Shown here in pieces: positions 1-22,738 of a stretch of DNA of 64,000 nt. Below the pieces are notes generated by a model that saw only the letters and a program-made list of their open reading frames with translations, did no database searches and was not told the DNA's origin. The DNA is from Chrysomallon squamiferum (taxonomy: Eukaryota; Mollusca; Gastropoda; Neomphalida; Peltospiridae), in contig CM022674.1 of assembly GCA_012295275.1 (NCBI GenBank), positions 219,501 through 283,500 of the forward strand, read 5' to 3'. A program made the translations under genes and the position numbers. The first letter of the stretch is position 1; each line of letters opens with the position of its first letter.

Positions 1-854
1 AGCATTAACATGTCATTGTTTTGTAGGCATTTCTGAGGATATTTTGAAAAGAAAATAAACACTGATTTCTTTTTTGTCTAAATAATTTTTAAATTATCTA
101 AATAATTAGATTCTTTAATTTTTGTTTTGTTCTTAATTTAATTTAATTTAACTCTATTATATTTGTCTTGCTGTATTCTATTGTACAGTATTTTTCTTTC
201 TTTATTATTTTTTTTATATTTTATTTTACTTTATGCTATTTGTATTTATATTTTTGCAGATTTAGAGGCAGTTTTAGAAACATAATTAAACAAATAGTAC
301 AGGAACTGTCTTGGATTATGGTATGTATCAGAAGTAACAAAATGTTTTGTAACTTAACTTAATGCAAAACACTGCTGTTTTGGGTACGCAAATCAAATCA
401 AAGAATGTTTCTAATAAACAGGAAAATAATTACATAATTATTACTGGAAATGCATAGAGGTAGTCAGAAATCTTTGCCATGATAAAAACTGAAGGTGAAA
501 CAAACAGAACATGCAGAGCTTATGCAAAGAATTCCCAAAGCAGACATTTTAACTACAAAACAAATTATTTCCATGAAAGTACTTAATGAAGTGGATGATA
601 AACTGAATAAGTATTAGTTCCAGACTCTCTGACCAAACAGATATCTAATGAAAACTTATGCAAATGTGAAAAGGATCAGTTTAATTTTGGTACACAAAAA
701 ATTCACCTAATTAGAGAATTTAATCAAACTATTCTTTCATCAACTGCATAATACATACTTCAATAATCACTTTTAATTTTTTTAATCTGGAAAATGAAAT
801 AATATTTTATTTGATATATCATTTTAATGAAATTAGGTGATGTCTTTTTTTTTT

Positions 855-1080
855 AATGAAAATAACACTATTAACAGCAGCCCCTGTCCTTTTTATGAAA
901 ATAACAATGCTTATCCTATTTATGAAAATAAAAGTCCTTGTCCTATCTATGAAAATAACACCTCATCCTGTTTTATGAAACAAACATCCTTGTCCTATTT
1001 TACAAAAATAACAGTCCTTGTCCTATTGTTAAAAAAAAAAATGCCTCTGTCCTGTTTGTAAGAACATCTGTCCTTCTCAT
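855..1080 (+). repeat. Degenerate minisatellite, roughly 30-35 bp unit
   Basis: About seven imperfect copies of a unit built on TATGAAAATAACA followed by GTCCTTGTCCTAT. Copies differ by small indels, so the array looks old. A 74-codon open frame through it is a by-product. Confidence 0.7.
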
Positions 1081-1387
1081 TCTTATGAAAACAACAATCC
1101 CTTATGGGAATCCTATGCATTTAAAATGAAAGCATAAATGAATGATCACCTGTCATAGTGGACTGTGTAACATCGACTGCCTGCAGTAAAACAGTGGAAC
1201 ATCTGCTTTGAAGATTCCTGCCAAGTCCCTGCTCAACATGTGCATGCAACTCCTAGTGCAAGTTAAAAATAATAAAAATAAAAACAAAAACACAGAAAAA
1301 CAAAAATAACTACAAGCATGCCAACAAAAGCAGAACAAATTTAAATAAATAGAAATAAAAGATATGTGTGTGTGTGTTATTTATATA

Positions 1388-1450
1388 CAGTTAAAACCTC
1401 CATGACCGGCACTCAAAACACCAGGCAGAAGTGGTTGTTAAGGACAAGTG
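1388..1450 (+). mobile_element. Possible pogo/Tigger-like transposon terminus
   Basis: CAGTTAAAACCTCC followed by CCGG-type sequence resembles the 5' terminus of Tigger/pogo elements (CAGTNNAACCTC...). No matching inverted terminus was confirmed, so this could be a solo or decayed MITE. Recognition is by eye only. Confidence 0.3.
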
Positions 1451-2320
1451 GCTGCCATCCAGAGGTGAAATATAAAGTAATAACATGTATTCTGGGCTGG
1501 TCTCAAGGTGTCTGGATAAGCAGGTTAGACTGTGGGACACTTTAAAACAAATACACTGTGATGAAGAGACAAATATTAAAGGCATCATGCCACACAGAAA
1601 TGTATTCTTAAAATGAAGATGATAATGACCATACAAGAAAAACATTTCCATCATTTTAGTGAATAATAATTTTGTGTTGTGTGCCTCATTTGTCCATGGG
1701 GGATTGCCTATGTAACATCACCCGTTAAGTGTATAGTTCTGAACCATATTTATAATAAATTTTTTAAAAAGTACAATTAATACATTAAGAAAACATTTAT
1801 TCTACTTTCCTTTCAAAATGTAAAAACCCCTAAAAACCCAACCATTCTAATGGTTATTTCAATAATAAAAATTGTTTCTCAAATCAGTTTGAAGTGAGAC
1901 ATTTTCCTACTTGCATATAAAAGCTAAGGAAAAATAATGAACATATTCAAGCATTTAATAATTTGCTTTCTTTTTTCTTTTTGGGGTAGGGCTAGATTAA
2001 TATTTGCTTTTCACATTTGTATCTCAGTTAACTGACACGATTCTAATTTAAAAAAAATAAATAAAGTAAAAAAATTGAAGCTTTTTTAAACAGAAAAATT
2101 ATGAAAATAGGCACTAAGCAAAATAAATTATATATGATCACTACTTTTACTTTTAAACAAAAAAAAAAAAAAAAAAATGTAATAAAAAAATTTAAAATTA
2201 AAATAAAATGAATAAAAGCCACACTAGATCAGCATGCAAAACTCAATAAAAATGGCTGCAATGCCTGAATGCTCAGGAAACCAAGGAACACGGTGTCCAT
2301 GACAACAGAGATTATCTCAC

Positions 2321-10466
<8,146 letters not shown>

Positions 10467-10613
10467 GTCTACATATATCTACTACGGTGACAATCCAAAC
10501 TCAGCGTCATTTGAAAGTGAAGGTCATTTCTAACTGGCGTGTAAATTAAAAATGGAAATGCCGACTGATGTAATAAAGGTTAAAAAAAAAACGAATAATG
10601 ATGACTTTACCAT
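10467..10613 (-). other. Mitofusin 5' UTR part of the first coding exon, with a uORF
   Basis: On the minus strand a long pyrimidine tract and TTTCCAG lie just above 10613, a convincing 3' splice site, so the start-codon exon probably begins at 10613 and an untranslated exon lies further up. The exon would open with an ATG at 10613-10611. It heads a 27-codon reading frame closed by TAG before the mitofusin ATG, in the same frame as the main ORF. A possible donor for the upstream exon (CAG|GTAAAT) is at 11487/11486. Transcript ends cannot be seen. Confidence 0.5.
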
Positions 10614-10620
10614 CTGGAAA

Positions 10621-11699
10621 AAAAGAAGAAAAAGAAGATAATGAATATATTTTAAATTCATTTGGTTATCAATTTGAAAAAAATAGTTGTTAATTGGGCT
10701 ATATATTTAAATCTGAATGAAATGTAAAGAAAAGAAAATTTAATTAATACAACATAATGATTGCTAAATCAACAAGTATTATTTACAAGTCAAAATTTCA
10801 GTTAAAACTTTGACATAAAACATCAAGCTAGCTGTTAATTTTAAGAAACAGTTTCTCCCTTCCAAATTTGTGAGGGTGAACCTTTTAGCAAAATATTCAA
10901 AAAAATGTAATAAAACAAATGAAAAGAATGTCGATGCTTATCAATTCAAAGTTTATAAAAGATAAACATATACATGTATTATTGTTTTAAACAGTATGTT
11001 ACTTTTCTTATAATTATTTTCATCAAAATACCATATCCACTACAACTAATACAGTAATAATGTAATGAACATATCATTACTCAATTTACTGCAATAAATG
11101 ACATTGGCATATCTTCAATCCTTATTTTGCTTTCTGTTAAGTGTTAATCCAAAATTGTTTCAAATGTGGGGGAAAATCATATGTTTATAAATTTAAAAAT
11201 ATTCATTTTAATGACTGTCAAAGGTGAAAAAAAATTCAGGAACAACCATCATATCATATCAACATGCTAGTGTACATTTCTACTACTTTTAGCATTTGCT
11301 GGAGATTGTTATTTTGCATTCAGCCATTCACTTTAAGATAAAAACTGAAGAAACACTTTTAATGTTTTAAAACATGCATCGACCGTTCACAAAATGTTAC
11401 TTCTCATTAAAAGTAAGGAACCTGTGGTCATTAAATCCAATTTTGGATTTGTCATTGAAACATGATGAATGAATCATCAGATTTACCTGAACTACCGGAC
11501 GCAAATCTAAATACATCAGTTTTTAAAATAAACTAAAAAATACTGTTTGTCTAAACCAATACTAAATTTAGAAATAAATATTTAAATATGTTCTCTGTCA
11601 TTAAATTGGGAAAATTACGTACATGAATCAACTAGTGACATAAACTAAATTAAAAAATTCGTCTGCAATCATTCAGATTCGTTAACCTCCACCATGATG
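10621..11699. other. AT-rich sequence, likely mitofusin 5' UTR intron
   Basis: I see no coding exon, RNA gene or recognisable mobile element here. Given the acceptor at 10613, most of this stretch is probably the intron separating an untranslated first exon from the start-codon exon. Confidence 0.4.
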
Positions 11700-11760
11700 T
11701 CTTGTTGTCTCGTTAAACCTCGCGAGAAGTTTAGTATTAAAAAATGAGGTTTGAAAATTA
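11700..11760. promoter_or_regulatory. Possible bidirectional promoter core between mitofusin and CENPS
   Basis: Mitofusin and CENPS are divergent, with ATGs at 10466 and 12173. The stretch holds CTCGCGAGA at 11719-11727, close to the palindromic TCTCGCGAGA element known from TATA-less housekeeping promoters. No TATA box is obvious nearby. If mitofusin has an upstream untranslated exon ending near 11487, this position suits its start. The element is seen; its role is inferred. Confidence 0.4.
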
Positions 11761-12172
11761 AGCGAAATAGAACTTTACAAATTCATTCTACTCTGTGGAT
11801 AATAAAATGTGCAAAATGAAATGACAACTCGCCAAAGTTCAGTGAAAATTCTCCCCCGCCTGAAACTAATCCAGTATTATTGCTACTACTACTATTATTA
11901 TCATTTATCTATTTGTTTCTTTTATATTTAATTAATTTATTTCAACAGATACTCAGTACAGTAGTTGCATAGTACGATTGTAAATGTAATATCAGTGGTA
12001 GTAATGGTAATAAATGAACGAGTAAAAATAAAAAAAAAATAAATAAATAAATAAATAAATAAATAAATATATAAATAAATAAATAAATAAATAAAAATCC
12101 TTTTCCGCAATTCCTCTAAATATAATTTTTTGCCAAATAAAGCGGTTTTTTTGTAATGTCTTACTAACCAAA

Positions 12173-16101
<3,929 letters not shown>

Positions 16102-16363
16102 TTTTGATCAAAAATAATAGTTTAAAAAGAATATGTTAAAAGGTAGGGAAAAAAAGAGAAATATTACGTAAAATTTTGAAGCACCTTGTTTTGTTATTAA
16201 ATAATAATAATTGTTATGATCATAATAATAATAATAATAATAATAAGAAAACAGCAAAAGCAATAAGAAATGTATCGGAGGTCTGTGCATTGAATATGGC
16301 AGATGTAGTTAATACCATTTCAAAAACAATAACTTGGCTTGTACAGGGTTTGTCAGATGGAAA

Positions 16364-17225
16364 ATAAACTATTAAAAAAAAAAGAAAACATGACATTCAA
16401 GCTTTTTCAGTTTCATGTGTCAAAACAATTTTGATGCAGATTACAGAACAAGTTTATTTTTTTTGTAGAATATTCAGGTGACCTTTATTATATTTTGTAT
16501 ATTTCTAAACTGTTCATTATTATTATTATTATTATTTTTATTTTTTTATTTTTTATTTTTTGTTGTTGCTGTTTGTTTTTGTTTTGTCTTTTCACTTTAT
16601 TATTGTTTTCTTTTTTATTTATTTGCTTTGGCTAATGAATTGTTTTTCCTTTTAATAGACTTATAATTCTGAAGCATTAAGATTGCACATATTTCAATAA
16701 CTTTACAAATATCTATGAAGAAACATCCTCAACTTTCCTCGCGTTTAGTGTTGAAAAACAACAGTCGATGTCCTAATTATCACTGACTGCAAAACAAACA
16801 TCGACCAAGCAGTCCTTCAAGACAAAACTGAACGACAAAAATACAGACGATGTTAGTTATTGAAACCATTATTTTGTCCCTCCAATATTTCGTTTGTTGA
16901 TATTTAACATATAATCGAAGGATCAAAGCAAAGAGATAATATAAATCAGAATACTTTTGTGTGTTTTAAAAGACCACTGGAAAAACACTGGTGTATTTCT
17001 GGGGACAGTATTGAAGTTTGGTGTATGTAGTAATTCATTATCTCGGTAAACGCCTTATACTGCCACAATGAACAGCACCAATGTCGGTATTATAAAGAGG
17101 TTTGACTGTAATCTCTTTTTTTCCTTTTTAAAAACAAAAAAATAAAACAAAATATTAGTGATAACATTAATAAAAACCATTAAAATCTTGTCTGTATGTT
17201 AAAATGTAGGCCAATACTGGGACCA
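16364..17225. other. Intergenic sequence between CENPS and the P450 cluster
   Basis: T-rich sequence to about 16650, then unique-looking DNA. At 17035-17112 the end AGAGGTTTGACTGTA resembles the right tip of a pogo/Tigger-like element (…GAGGTTNGACTG), low confidence. No coding exon is supported. Confidence 0.4.
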
Positions 17226-18600
17226 GAGCTTTTATTCAGTTTTCTGCCAGAAACGACATCCACTGTGTGAATTCGTTTATGTCTACGGTTACCGTTTGAA
17301 GTCTACCGAAATCGTTGCGATGAAAGACATAACTGACTTCAAAGACATCAAACATAAAAACAGGTTTATCGGCGATTAAGTGTTTTTGTCTCATTTCACA
17401 AAGTCTAGTTATGGCGATGTGTATACATATATTTCAGTCTTCGGGTAACCGCCACTCTCGTTATATTTCTTTAGAGGTCAATCGCAGTTTCTGTGCTATA
17501 TTTTTGAAAGGGGGTTTGTTGCTTGAAAATAATCAAGAGACTTTAGATAATTTTTTCCTCAAGGTTTTCCAGAACATTCCTCTGGCAAAACCTTTATACT
17601 TGTCACACTCGTTTGTCCAATAAAACCAGTAGAACCGTTGCTTACGGAAACTACAGGACCACCATCCACATCTACAACATAAATAATTTTACTGTACGGC
17701 AGGTTTTTAAAGATGTCGTCCCTATATTTCCTACACTGCACTATGCTTCCAGAACATGTTTTTGTCGAATCACAAGAGCCCGCGAACTGACATCGCAAAC
17801 TGGTTCCGAAGTGCCAGTTCAAACCATTTTAATAATTCAAATATTCAACATCATTCGATGCATATTTATGTTTTATAAGCACAGCATCTTAGCGGACTTT
17901 TGAACACGAAAAGATGACGCGGCTGGCACACAATGGAAGCTCTGTTTGTTTCAAACTCAATATTGTTTAAAACGTAAATATCCTTATTATGAATTTATGA
18001 CGTGCAAGATTTGTTTTATTTGCATCCATCAACGAACTCGATATCTGCAATTGTATTTTAGGATGCTTGCTGTGTTTGTTGTGGGTACTGGGATGATGGA
18101 TATGATAAATGTGAACAATGATAGTAAAGTTAAAAAAAACAAAACGAAATCGTCTGTTGTTTTTGTCCCTCTGATGAAAGGACACCTTCAATGTAAAGAC
18201 ACTTTTTCTGGGTTTCATGGGTATCCGTACAAGACAGGTACTACCCTATTCATAAATGTATGTGCTTATATAGTTTCACACACACACATACACACACACA
18301 CGAGCTTGTCATTAAAAAAATCTGAAAATCTTTCAAAGGCAGAATGCCGTGCTATAGAGCATTAATAACGAATGAAATAAAACAGATGAGGTGTTCATGC
18401 ATATGTATATAGATATTTATTACATATTTATTATATGGAATATCTTTGAACATTATATTTGCATAATTTTGATATTTTAGTGAAAGTCTGAATTTATTTG
18501 CTTATGTAAGGCAGGAGCACAATCATTAAATAACAAACTGCTGTCAGTAACATTATCAACGTATCTATTTTACAAAAACTGTTCATTTCATATATACTAG
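17226..18600. repeat. Segmental duplication A1 (upstream of P450 gene 1)
   Basis: Blocks match 28430-30560, mostly inverted: 18380-18540 with 28500-28720, 17820-17870 with 28870-28930, 17640-17740 with 28975-29080, and 17255-17400 with 30425-30545. One block (17495-17590 with 29800-29905, sharing GAAAGGGGGTTTGTTGCTTG) is in the same orientation, so a local inversion has occurred. Identity was judged by eye, roughly 75-90 percent per block. Confidence 0.8.
17559..17822 (-). other. Short ORF shared by the duplicated P450 upstream regions
   Basis: An 87-codon frame containing CQFAGSCDSTKTC, VQCRKYRDDIFKNL and YSKIIYV. The duplicate at 28926-29129 (plus strand) keeps related text: LQFAGFCDWRTTT, VECRKWGRHLQKF and YNKIIYF. 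The frame is therefore shared between copies, but it lacks a recognised domain and differs by indels. It could be a worn exon of a former neighbour gene or plain flanking DNA. Confidence 0.25.
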
Positions 18601-18625
18601 ACAAATTTAGGAAGAAAAAGCAAAA

Positions 18626-20113
18626 ATGATTTTAGAAATTCTTCTGGAAAATTGGTCAATCGTTCTCGTAATTTTGGCAGTCATACTGGGAACTAGATTA
18701 TTTTTTATGCGACCAAGAGATCTACTACCCCCGGGACCGTGGTTGACCCTGCCTGTCCTTGGAAACCTTCTTCAAGTGGGCACGAACCCCGTGAAGTCTT
18801 TTAGAAAACTGAGGAAGAAATACGGCGACGTTTTCAGCGTTTACATCGGAACTCAGCTGGTCATTGCTGTCAATGGGTTTAAAAATATGAAAGACGTTTT
18901 CGTGAAAAATGGTGATCTTTTCTCAAACAGGCCAAACATTTTGATTCATAGTCTGATTTCTAAAGGTAAAGGAATCATGGGCTCTAGCGGTGACGTTTGG
19001 AGAGAACAGAGAGAGTTTGCACTCACGACCTTGAAAAATCTGGGAATGGGAAAAAATATTCTGGAAGAAAAAATTCAAGAAGATGTCAGCTCTTTTCTTG
19101 AGCAGTTAAGAAGAACGAAAGGTGAGGCAACAGATTTGGATCAACATGTCTTCACTTCTGTTTGTAACATCATTTGTTCTATAATATATGGTAGCCGATT
19201 TGAGTTCGATGATCCCAAATTTGCTCAGTTTATGAAGATAGCGGAACAAACCTCTTCAGTACCCATTGTTCTTTCCTTGTTTCCATTTCTTTATTATCTT
19301 CCTGAAAACCTGTTTGGAGTGGGTCGTAGACTAAAAAACAATAGTTTGATACTGAAAGATTTAGTTGATAAGTCGCTAGAAAAACACCTGGCCCAGTATG
19401 ACGAGAACAACATTACAGATTTCATCAGTGCTTACATAAAAGAAATGAAAGCGAAGGCAACACGAGGGGAGATAAACAGTAGCATTAACAAAGAAAACCT
19501 TCGTTTTTCCATTTGGCATTTTTTTCTGGCTGGGACAGAAACTACGGCGGCAACACTTCGATGGCTGATTGTGTATCTTCTGCATTATCCTGAAATACAG
19601 AAGAAATGTTTTGCTGAAATTCAGAAGAAGACTGGATGCGAACGACTGATAACTGTAAAAGACAAAACAGAACTAACCTACATCGAAGCAACTATTTTTG
19701 AAACTTTACGTTTCTCTGTTGTTACACCTTTAAGTGTTTTCCGTGGTGTTGACACCGATATTTACTGGAATGGGTACATAATTCCCCACAATGCAGTTGT
19801 CTATCCGGTAATTGATTCTGTTCTCTCCGATCCAGAAATCTGGGGCGATCCGGAAAATTTCAGACCGGAACGTTTTCTCGATGAAAATGAACACCTGGTC
19901 AACAGAGAAGAGCTCATCCCGTTCATGTTTGGTCCAAGAAATTGTATTGGCGAACCCCTGGCGAGGATGGAATTGTTTTTGTTAGTCTCGAATATGATTC
20001 AGAAATTTGAATTCATCAAACCAGAAGGGAGTCCTCTGCCGTCTATGGAGCCGATTCTTGGTTTCACGCAGTCGCCGAAGCCGTTCAAAGTCAGAGCAGT
20101 TTTGAGAAAATAG
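18626..20113 (+). CDS. Cytochrome P450, CYP2 clan, intronless (gene 1)
   Basis: A microsomal haem monooxygenase, 495 residues in one uninterrupted frame. An N-terminal membrane anchor (about residues 4-28) is followed by the proline hinge PPGPW (35-39), the C-helix WREQR (125-129), the I-helix oxygen-activation motif AGTETT (302-307), ETLR of the K-helix (359-362), FRPERF (412-417) and the haem loop FMFGPRNCIG (433-442) with the cysteine ligand at 440. Length and motif order are normal for a functional ER P450. CYP2-clan genes normally have several introns; none is present. The start is the first ATG in frame, in the context AGCAAAAATG. Its 5' flank is shared, inverted, with gene 3. Substrate and exact CYP subfamily cannot be told. 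Confidence 0.95.
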   Translation: MILEILLENWSIVLVILAVILGTRLFFMRPRDLLPPGPWLTLPVLGNLLQVGTNPVKSFRKLRKKYGDVFSVYIGTQLVIAVNGFKNMKDVFVKNGDLFSNRPNILIHSLISKGKGIMGSSGDVWREQREFALTTLKNLGMGKNILEEKIQEDVSSFLEQLRRTKGEATDLDQHVFTSVCNIICSIIYGSRFEFDDPKFAQFMKIAEQTSSVPIVLSLFPFLYYLPENLFGVGRRLKNNSLILKDLVDKSLEKHLAQYDENNITDFISAYIKEMKAKATRGEINSSINKENLRFSIWHFFLAGTETTAATLRWLIVYLLHYPEIQKKCFAEIQKKTGCERLITVKDKTELTYIEATIFETLRFSVVTPLSVFRGVDTDIYWNGYIIPHNAVVYPVIDSVLSDPEIWGDPENFRPERFLDENEHLVNREELIPFMFGPRNCIGEPLARMELFLLVSNMIQKFEFIKPEGSPLPSMEPILGFTQSPKPFKVRAVLRK

Positions 20114-20394
20114 ATTTTTTTTGCTGATTAAAAAGATTTTGTGAATTAAGATTTTCTTTTTCTTTTTTTAAATTATAATTTTTAATTATTTTTTTAATAA
20201 CTGAGCAGTAATGTTAGAAATTAAAAGTTGATTTGCATGATTCAAAATTAATATACGATAAAATTCTTAATTCTCTGTCTGTAAATGATTTACTGATTTT
20301 AGATCAGACACACACACTCACACATGTATATTAGGTACGTTACAAAAAACGTACTGTACGTTCATTGGACAGTCTTCAGAAATAAACAAAATGA
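20114..20394. other. 3' flank of P450 gene 1
   Basis: AT-rich sequence with T runs after the stop codon. No AATAAA close to the stop was obvious, and no other feature is supported. Confidence 0.4.
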
Positions 20395-21045
20395 GACCAA
20401 TTTTTTAGAAATATTTTGAAATATGAAAATTGAAGGAGTCATATAATTTCAGACAGTGAAAAAAATGCCTATATCTCCTCAAAAATGTATAAAAGTGAAG
20501 TGTAAACAATTTTTTTATTTAGTTGAAGCCAAAGGAAACATCAACAAAAACTGAAAAATTGCCGAGAACAGAATTAGAGTATAAACAAAAGACTTCGTGT
20601 TGTAAGGTAAACAAACGATGTCGACCATTCAGAGGGCTGCTTTTGCTTGACCTCACCTCTTTTCCTCAAACAGCATCGTTCATTATTATAACAAAGAACT
20701 GCGTTCAACATCGTGCGCAGTGGAGCAAGCCATGATCGCAGTTAAAAATGTCCATGAACTTAGGCAGAAATAAAGTTAAATAAATGGTCTGTTGAAAACA
20801 TATGCGTTTTTATAAGAAATATCGCTCAACTGCTAAGTCTACTTGGATGAATTTGTAAAACAAATTTTTAACTTTTTTCGCAAGAATATTGGAGATGCTT
20901 ATGTTCAATAGAAAATAAATTTTCGAAAGCGAGGATGCGATGAAATGTGAGCAGAACATCATCAAACAAGATTTATTCTCAGAAGTCTGTTTATAAGCTG
21001 TCAGCAGGCCATTGTCTGAGGGTCCTTACTGAGCAAATTAATATA
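20395..21045. repeat. Segmental duplication module M2, copy 1
   Basis: Matches the reverse complement of about 35505-36110. Anchors include AGAAGTCTGTTTATAAGCTG, the CAGGCCATTGTCTGAG block and the AGAGGGCTGCTTTTG block. It follows gene 1 here but is separated from gene 4 by other sequence in the second copy. Confidence 0.85.
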
Positions 21046-21689
21046 ATTTTTTGCCTATTTAACGACTATTATTTTGTCTACTGCAGTAGTGATTCTTCTG
21101 GTTAACTGATTCTAATGCTGATATTACTTTACAGCTCGTGTAAACCATTCCTTTGTACAGCGATTCCCAACCAGTCACTGACAGTCTCTTAATGGTCTTG
21201 GAAAATACTCTGTCATGTGTATAATTACGATAAACTTTCAAATTTTCGCAGCTATTTTCCAGCCTACAGCAAGAGTAAAATTTCTCTTAAGAGCTCTTTT
21301 GTTTAGTTGTTCGTAAACTATACAATTTATAAAGTCATTTATTAACAATAATTATTACACAATTGCGTTTGACAGGATTGGTCACTTTCTCTTTATTGCA
21401 AGGTTTGAAATCATTGCCTTAGTATATTATTTTAAATGTTCCTTTTTTTTTTTTATAAGGTTTGATGCAATCGATTAATAATACTCAAAGACAGAACAGA
21501 ACTGACCTGTTTTGGAAACTAGCAGATCTTGTCACTTTAAGTTTTTTCTATTGTCTTCAGGTTGATATTTACTTGAATCGTTTAAGTATTTTCCGCAGTG
21601 CAGTTGTATACACGGTTAAAAACAAAACACTGAACTCAAATGATTCTCAAATGTTTTTTATTTATTTTTATTTTTTTTATATATACTAT

Positions 21690-22111
21690 TTAGCCACAAC
21701 ATTAGAATTGAAAATTTATGAGCATTGTGCAAAACTAATAAAGAGAGATCTGTAGGCGTGTTCAGTTTTATCATTAACACTGAATCTACGAATGACTTTA
21801 TGTCCAAACACACACACGCACACACGCACACACACACACTTAGATGTATAGACAGCTAGAGAGATTAACTAACCTGAAAACTCATATTTATTTCCATTTC
21901 AAAAAACATAAAAAACAACTAAAATAATGCTTCAAAAGAACCACTTGCCTACATCGTGCGCTACAATTCATAGTCACGTGATACTTAGCTCGAGGTCTGT
22001 ATTATGTCACGCGAAGTGAGAGAGAAAATAAAAAAAACGATGAAAAAAATCAAATAAAAATGCATACAGTAGGATTTTTGTTTAGCGACTGTCAGTTGTG
22101 CAAAGCTGCTC

Positions 22112-22166
<55 letters not shown>

Positions 22167-22445
22167 ATTATTATGTAAATAAACGTAATTTTTATAAGGT
22201 TTTGGACACAGTATAGTTACGAGCTTGTGAAAACTAAATGACTTTAGCTATTACTTTCATGCCTTGGTGCGAGGCAACTTGTATTTTAACACTGACTTTA
22301 ACAAAACACAAAACTGAAGTCATTCTCAAACAGCGTGATTCAGCATTTCTCTGCCGTGTCATCTCTAACATCAGTTGGATATGAAAATAGATCACGTGCT
22401 AACATACAAATTAAATTCTCCATGTTCATGTCCTGTATTAAAAAT
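21690..22445. repeat. Segmental duplication module M1, copy 1 (inverted)
   Basis: Reverse complement of about 36480-37290, and partly of 25500-26720. Shared anchors include GAGATCTGTAGGCGTGTTCA-like sequence, CACGTGATACTTAG, an (ATT)n microsatellite that appears as (AAT)n in the inverted copy, and a long block from ATGTAAATAAACGTAATTTT to GATTCAGCA. Confidence 0.85.
22112..22165. repeat. (ATT)n microsatellite
   Basis: About 17 ATT units; its inverted homologue is (AAT)n at 36735-36793, so the repeat predates the duplication. Confidence 0.9.
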
Positions 22446-22559
22446 AAAATAAAATGCATTTATTCACACACACACACACACATCCACACACACATTCTAA
22501 ATGTATATAGAGAATTAAATATTTTATTACACATTAATTATAAATCGTGCTAATCAGCA

Positions 22560-22735
22560 TTTAATTTTTTATTATTATTGCTAAGTTAAAAAAAAAATTA
22601 AAAAAAAGAAGCAACAACAAAACAACAAAAAAAAAAAAAAATAATAATAATATAAAAAAAAAAAAAAATAAAAAAAAATAAAAATAAATAATAAGAATAA
22701 ATAATTTAATTCACAGATTATTTTTAATCCGTACA
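22560..22735. repeat. A-rich low-complexity tract
   Basis: Poly-A and AAAT/AATA runs just beyond the stop of P450 gene 2 (which reads leftwards). On the gene's strand these are T-rich, so they are not a conventional retrocopy poly-A tail. Confidence 0.7.
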
Positions 22736-22738
22736 AAA

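Larger units (their letters stand above)
1..2320. other. AT-rich sequence, probably mitofusin intron
   Basis: The last visible mitofusin exon ends at 2321 with a good GTGAGA donor, so this stretch should be intron or later gene sequence. No frame matches the expected transmembrane/HR2 region. It holds a degenerate minisatellite (855-1080), a possible pogo/Tigger-like terminus (1388-1401) and A-rich runs. The open frames seen are short and of low complexity. Confidence 0.5.

Noticed and set aside
1391-1654. 87-codon minus-strand frame as a possible missing mitofusin exon
   Set aside because: No resemblance to mitofusin transmembrane or HR2 sequence and no suitable splice sites.
19376-19585. 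Antisense open frames inside the P450 genes (also 23267-23476, 27459-27668, 28005-28295, 33205-33471)
   Set aside because: They are shadows of the coding strand and recur only because the genes are paralogous.
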